Below, in pieces: positions 60,150-64,000 of a stretch of 64,000 nt of DNA. The translations under genes and the position numbers were made by a program. Every line of letters begins with the position of its first letter. Within the stretch, counting starts at the first letter, position 1. The notes under the pieces are model-generated. The model ran no database searches, was not told the origin of the DNA, and saw nothing but the letters and a program-made list of their open reading frames with translations. Source of the stretch: Dyadobacter fermentans DSM 18053 (GTDB taxonomy: Bacteria; Bacteroidota; Bacteroidia; Cytophagales; Spirosomataceae); assembly GCF_000023125.1 (NCBI RefSeq), contig NC_013037.1, positions 1,674,001 to 1,738,000 on the forward strand. Reading direction: 5' to 3'.

Positions 60150-63100
60150 TTAGAATGTCAGGTTTAAACCAACCAGGAACTGGCGCGTGTTTGGATAAAC
60201 CCCTTCGTCCAGACCGAATGCCGTAGAACCAGCCACCTGGCTTTGTCCAACCTCTGGGTCCGGACCGGAATATTTCGTGATCGTGAACAGGTTGGCCGTT
60301 TGCACATACACGCGCAGGCGGTCGATTTTCAGCGCCTGGGTCAGGCTCTTAGGCAGTGTGTAGCCGATCTGTGCGTTTTTGGCGCGCAGGTAAGAGCCGT
60401 TTTCCACGTAGTAAGAGTTGGGCACGTTGGTGGTGCTGAAAGAACCGGTGTTTTCCTGAATAGGCGCCGTAGCGTTGGTGCGCTCGGGTGTCCAGGAATC
60501 GTACAATGCCGTGTTGCTTTTTGCGCCCTGGAAGTTGGTGTAGAAGTCGTGCCACCATTTCAGGTTGTTCCAGATCTGGTTGCCCTGTACACCGTAAAGG
60601 AAGATACCGAAATCGAAGTTTTTATAGGTAGCACCGATATTCAGACCGTAGCTGAACTTAGGGCTTGGGTTACCGAGGAACGTGCGGTCGTCGGCGGTGA
60701 TAATGCCGTCGCCATTCACATCCTCATAGCGGAAACGTCCTACTTTCACTTCGTTCTGATAAATGGCCGCCGGGTTACCGCTCTTTTCAGCAGCCTGCGC
60801 GTTAGCCGCGTCGATTTCCGCCTGCGAGTTCCAGAAACCCACGATGTTGTACCCGAAGAACTGGCCGATCGAGTGGTTCACCGCGTTGCGAACGATCGTG
60901 CTGCCATTGAAACGGCGGCCTTCCTGGTCGAAATAGCTTACACCGTCGGTGATTTTCACGATTTTGTTGTTATAAGTCGTAAGCGTAACGGTGGCATTCA
61001 GTTTCAGGTCCTTGCCAATGTTCTTTTCGCCGTAGATCGACATATCGATACCTTTGTTCTTCATCTTACCGATGTTCACAGCGGGTGCAGTTCCCTGGCC
61101 CACGGTTCCTGCGAGTTCAGGTGAGAAAAGCAGGTCGTCGATGTTCTTCTGATAGTAGTCGATCGTGAAATCAATGGCTCCGTTGAACAACTGCGCGTCG
61201 ATACCGATGTTGGAGTTGATGTTACCCTCCCATTTGGCGTTCGGGTTACCTACGCGGGTGCGCTGGAAGCCCAGCACCGTGCTGTTTCCGGTTCCTTTGA
61301 TGTCGTAGAATGCAAAGCTCCTGTTCTGACCGTAGGTAGTAAATGCATTCGCAGGGTCCACATTGAACTGGTTACCCATTATCCCCCATCCACCGCGGAT
61401 TTTCAGGTCGGTAAGCCAGGTTGCCGAGCGCATGAATGCCTCTTCTTTCAGCCTCCATCCCGCACTCACTGCCGGGAACCAGCCGTATTGCGAGGTAAAG
61501 CGCGAAGAACCGTCGCGGCGTAATGTACCGCTCAAAAGGTATTTGTCTTTGAAATTGTAGTCAATGCGGCCGATGTAGGAGAACAATGCATCTGCCGAAC
61601 GGTTGGAGAAGTTGGTAGGTGTTCCCGAACCGGTCGAAAGGCTGGTGTAGTTAGGGTCGAAAGAGAAATAGTTCTGCGTCGATCCGCCTACTTCGCGGTA
61701 GGTGCTGTTGTATGCTTCCGTTCCCAAAAGCACTTTCACATTGTGCTTGTCGTTAAACGAGTGCTCGTAGGTAACGGTGTTGGTCCAGGTCCAGTTGTAG
61801 CCCGAGTTCACGCGTTCCGAGTAGGAATTGGTCGTCACGTTTTCGGAGTTCTCCCATTCAGGATAGGCAAATGTATTCTCCGCATAAGTGAACTGCCCGC
61901 CACCGAAGCTTGTACGGAAGTTGAAATCTTTGAGGAAATCCACCTCTGCAAACATGTTACCAAACAGGCTGTTAACCACCCCACGGTTGTTGCGAGCGCG
62001 GTCGCGGATCGCGACGGGGTTTTTGGCATTACCCAGGCCGCTACCGAATGAACCGGCATAGTTACCCTGGATATCGTACACCGGGATGATCGGCTGCATG
62101 CGGTAAGCCATACCGATACCACCGCCTTCTTCGAGGATACCCGTACGCGGGTTGTTCACGAGGGTAAGCGCGATGTTTTCACCCACGCGGATGTTTTTCG
62201 TGATGTTGTACTGGCTGTTGGCGCGGATCGTGTAGCGTTTCAGGAAAGTGTTCATCAGGTTACCCTGCTGGTTGAAATGATTGAACGAAAACAGGTAGTT
62301 ACCCTGCTCGCCGCCGCCGCTCACCGAGAGGTTGTGGCTCTGGATCGGCGCATTCTTGAACACCTCGTGGAACCAGTCGGTACCCTGCTTGTTGGCCTTC
62401 ACAATGCGGTAAAAGGAGTCCATATCCGCTTTGTCGGTGTAGTTCGGGTTCACGTAATATTTCGAAAGGTCCACGCTGCCTTCTTTCGCACCGGTAGGCA
62501 CGATGTAGTCGGGAAGCACAGGCGATTCTCCGCTGCCGTACTGTGGATCGTTGATCGCCGCTCCCGAGTTTTTCAATGCGAGGAATTTCAGGTCGGCCAT
62601 TCCCTGCGGCGAAAGAATGTCGTACACATTGCCTTTCGGAACGGTTTGTGTGCCGTAGAACATGTCGTAGCTTACTTTCACTTTGCCCTGGCCACGCTTG
62701 GTGGTAATGATCACTACCCCGTTGGAAGCGCGCGAACCGTAAATGGAAGCCGAACCGGCATCTTTCAATACCTGCATCGAAGCCACGTCATTGGGGTTCA
62801 GGTTGTTGATATCCTGGGTAGGCACGCCGTCCACCACGAACAATGGCGTGTTGTTTCCGAACGAGTTGATACCGCGGATACGGATCTGCGGCGCTTGTCC
62901 CGGCTGGCCGGAAGTAAGGACGGTCACACCGGAGGCACGGCCTTGCAGCTGGTTGCTCAGGTTGGCATTCGGCTGCTCGGTCAGTTCCGATACTTTCACG
63001 ATCGATACCGCACCGGTGAGGTCCTTGCGGCTGGCGGTTCCATAACCTACCACCACCACTTCGTTCAGCAGTTTTTCGTCCTGCGTGAGCGTCACGTCGA

Positions 63101-63719
63101 GCACATTCTGGCCTGCGGCTACGTCCACATCTTTGGAAGTAAATCCTACAAAGCTGAATGTAAGGGTCACATTGCCATCCGGCGCGTCGATTTTGTAAGC
63201 GCCGTCGGCATCAGTACCTGTACCGCGGGAGGTGCCTTTCACCACCACCGAAACGCCCGGAAGGAAGGAGCCGCTCGCATCGGTAACCACCCCTGAAATA
63301 GTCCGGTCTACGGTCGCCGACTTGTAGCTTTGCGGGTTCAGCCTTTCGACGGGCATTTTCACCCTTTTCAGGATGATCTGCTTGCCTGAGACTTCAAAAT
63401 CGAGGTTCAAAGGCGTCAGGATGGTTTTCAGCGCGGCGCCCAGCTGTTCCTGCCGGACATTCACGCTTACCTTCCGCTCCGCCTTGATCAGACTGGAACT
63501 GTACAGAAATTTGATTTTAACCTGGTCTTCTATCGCTGACAACACTTTACGGACGTCCTGGTTCTGCACCTGGATCGTCACACGGTTATTCAGGACCTCC
63601 TGCGCTTCGGTAACACCAGCCACGGCCACGGTCGTCAGGAGTGCAGCAATGATGAGTTGCATACAACTGAATCTCATAAGGATCTGCCAATAAGCATAGT
63701 TAGGATACAATTTTTTCAT
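60150..63719 (-). CDS. SusC/RagA-family TonB-dependent transporter with STN domain
   Basis: 1189 residues from the ATG at 63719; the frame stays open 12 codons further but MKKLYPNYAYWQILMRFSCM is the usual beginning. Domains: signal peptide (1-40), STN (about 46-118), CarboxypepD-like (about 140-212), SusC signature NEVVVVGYGTASRKD (219-233), plug with DVASMQVLKDAGSASIYGSR, and a barrel ending FLVGLNLTF. The STN domain and the FecR gene end just upstream (63930) show that it signals through a FecR/ECF sigma system, like the transporter at 936. Substrate unknown. Confidence 0.95.
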   Translation of the reverse strand: MKKLYPNYAYWQILMRFSCMQLIIAALLTTVAVAGVTEAQEVLNNRVTIQVQNQDVRKVLSAIEDQVKIKFLYSSSLIKAERKVSVNVRQEQLGAALKTILTPLNLDFEVSGKQIILKRVKMPVERLNPQSYKSATVDRTISGVVTDASGSFLPGVSVVVKGTSRGTGTDADGAYKIDAPDGNVTLTFSFVGFTSKDVDVAAGQNVLDVTLTQDEKLLNEVVVVGYGTASRKDLTGAVSIVKVSELTEQPNANLSNQLQGRASGVTVLTSGQPGQAPQIRIRGINSFGNNTPLFVVDGVPTQDINNLNPNDVASMQVLKDAGSASIYGSRASNGVVIITTKRGQGKVKVSYDMFYGTQTVPKGNVYDILSPQGMADLKFLALKNSGAAINDPQYGSGESPVLPDYIVPTGAKEGSVDLSKYYVNPNYTDKADMDSFYRIVKANKQGTDWFHEVFKNAPIQSHNLSVSGGGEQGNYLFSFNHFNQQGNLMNTFLKRYTIRANSQYNITKNIRVGENIALTLVNNPRTGILEEGGGIGMAYRMQPIIPVYDIQGNYAGSFGSGLGNAKNPVAIRDRARNNRGVVNSLFGNMFAEVDFLKDFNFRTSFGGGQFTYAENTFAYPEWENSENVTTNSYSERVNSGYNWTWTNTVTYEHSFNDKHNVKVLLGTEAYNSTYREVGGSTQNYFSFDPNYTSLSTGSGTPTNFSNRSADALFSYIGRIDYNFKDKYLLSGTLRRDGSSRFTSQYGWFPAVSAGWRLKEEAFMRSATWLTDLKIRGGWGIMGNQFNVDPANAFTTYGQNRSFAFYDIKGTGNSTVLGFQRTRVGNPNAKWEGNINSNIGIDAQLFNGAIDFTIDYYQKNIDDLLFSPELAGTVGQGTAPAVNIGKMKNKGIDMSIYGEKNIGKDLKLNATVTLTTYNNKIVKITDGVSYFDQEGRRFNGSTIVRNAVNHSIGQFFGYNIVGFWNSQAEIDAANAQAAEKSGNPAAIYQNEVKVGRFRYEDVNGDGIITADDRTFLGNPSPKFSYGLNIGATYKNFDFGIFLYGVQGNQIWNNLKWWHDFYTNFQGAKSNTALYDSWTPERTNATAPIQENTGSFSTTNVPNSYYVENGSYLRAKNAQIGYTLPKSLTQALKIDRLRVYVQTANLFTITKYSGPDPEVGQSQVAGSTAFGLDEGVYPNTRQFLVGLNLTF

Positions 63720-63736
63720 AACTTTACTAAGTTTTG

Positions 63737-63844
63737 TAACATGGAAAATGGGCAAAACGAATCCTCCATCCGCTGGTAACGGATGTAATCGTAATGGGGA
63801 TGAATTCAGGGTTGGTGATGGTGCAACATCGCCAACCTTTTTTT
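63737..63844 (+). ncRNA. Candidate cis-antisense small RNA over the second STN-susC leader
   Basis: This inferred + strand transcript would end at the strong terminator at 63810-63844, opposite the 5' leader of the susC gene starting at 63719. The promoter is weak: only near-matches to TAnnTTTG occur (AAGTTTTG at 63729-63736). The case rests on the terminator and on the parallel element at 4434. The 5' end is a guess. Confidence 0.35.
63810..63844 (+). terminator. Strong intrinsic terminator on + strand, antisense to the locus
   Basis: GGTTGGTGATG (63810-63820) pairs with CATCGCCAACC (63827-63837) over 11 bp with one wobble around a 6-nt loop, followed by seven T. Both flanking genes are on the - strand, so it must end a + strand transcript of about 100 nt. 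Confidence 0.65.
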
Positions 63845-63929
63845 GTAGGGAAGTTTTGGTTAAATCATAGAAGCAGCAGGGTTAGGGTTGTCAGTTAGGT
63901 TTGTTATGCATTTGGTAAAATCTTGAATT

Positions 63930-64000
63930 TCAATTACATCCGTGACCCGAGATGATCATCCGGCCGTCCACTATCTGAAAATCGGCCTCGATGCCTTTGC
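63930..64000 (-). CDS. FecR-family anti-sigma factor, C-terminal end only
   Basis: The stop codon is at 63930-63932 and the frame is open to the window edge. The 22 visible residues, KGIEADFQIVDGRMIISGHG and then CN, have the pattern of the FecR C-terminus; compare YRIDGDSITLKGQG in the protein at 4697. Its place 210 bp before an STN-SusC gene on the same strand matches the first locus. The call is by motif and context because most of the gene is outside. Confidence 0.75.
   Translation of the reverse strand, partial: KGIEADFQIVDGRMIISGHGCN

Overview
The window looks like chromosomal DNA of a Bacteroidota bacterium, most likely Cytophagales and possibly Dyadobacter-like. The evidence is three SusC/SusD outer-membrane uptake pairs, FecR-type anti-sigma factors with an ECF sigma factor, many TonB-dependent receptors with CarboxypepD-like N-termini, a PadR-plus-prefix-permease pair and a LytS/LytTR two-component pair. 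Several promoters match the Bacteroidota -7 element TAnnTTTG. The genus is an inference; no rRNA or tRNA gene was seen.

Layout. 1-6368 (all -): ECF sigma, FecR, STN-SusC and a SusD cut by the window edge, a sigma/anti-sigma controlled glycan uptake module. 6648-7480: a Fic-domain pseudogene followed by three tandem palindromes. 7483-12113 (-): a TonB receptor, DUF4374 lipoprotein and AraC regulator, resembling xenosiderophore (XusA/XusB-like) uptake, with a candidate iron box. 12393-15795: a secreted TIM-barrel protein and two orphan membrane proteins. 15826-22164 (-): a periplasmic PaoABC-type molybdenum aldehyde oxidoreductase operon behind a GH95 alpha-L-fucosidase. 22545-34611 (+): an S9 peptidase, a ThuA/dehydrogenase/cupredoxin fusion lipoprotein, SusC/SusD and an M24 peptidase. 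34681-35297: a DUF6934-like protein overlapping a 52-residue ORF. 35353-46651: a DUF885 peptidase-like protein, AraC regulators, a LytTR/LytS pair, cupin, SRPBCC and luciferase-like enzymes, and an ABC permease with its PadR regulator. 46652-48790: a second secreted TIM-barrel gene between two repeat clusters, one bounded by 32-bp inverted repeats. 48791-52430 (+): a second TonB receptor/DUF4374 pair. 52451-56476 (-): an outer-membrane barrel, AraC and YceI. 56724-64000 (-): an FG-GAP/cytochrome c lipoprotein, SusD, STN-SusC and the last 22 codons of another FecR.

Most notable: in both FecR/STN-SusC loci the gap between fecR and susC carries an intrinsic-terminator hairpin pointing the opposite way to the genes. 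One has a perfect TAnnTTTG element about 100 bp upstream. This suggests a short cis-antisense RNA at each locus, as reported for Bacteroides Don-type loci. Other points are the two separate XusAB-like pairs, the Fic deletion, direct-repeat operators between an AraC gene and a cupin gene, and an AraC-like protein lacking half its DNA-binding domain.
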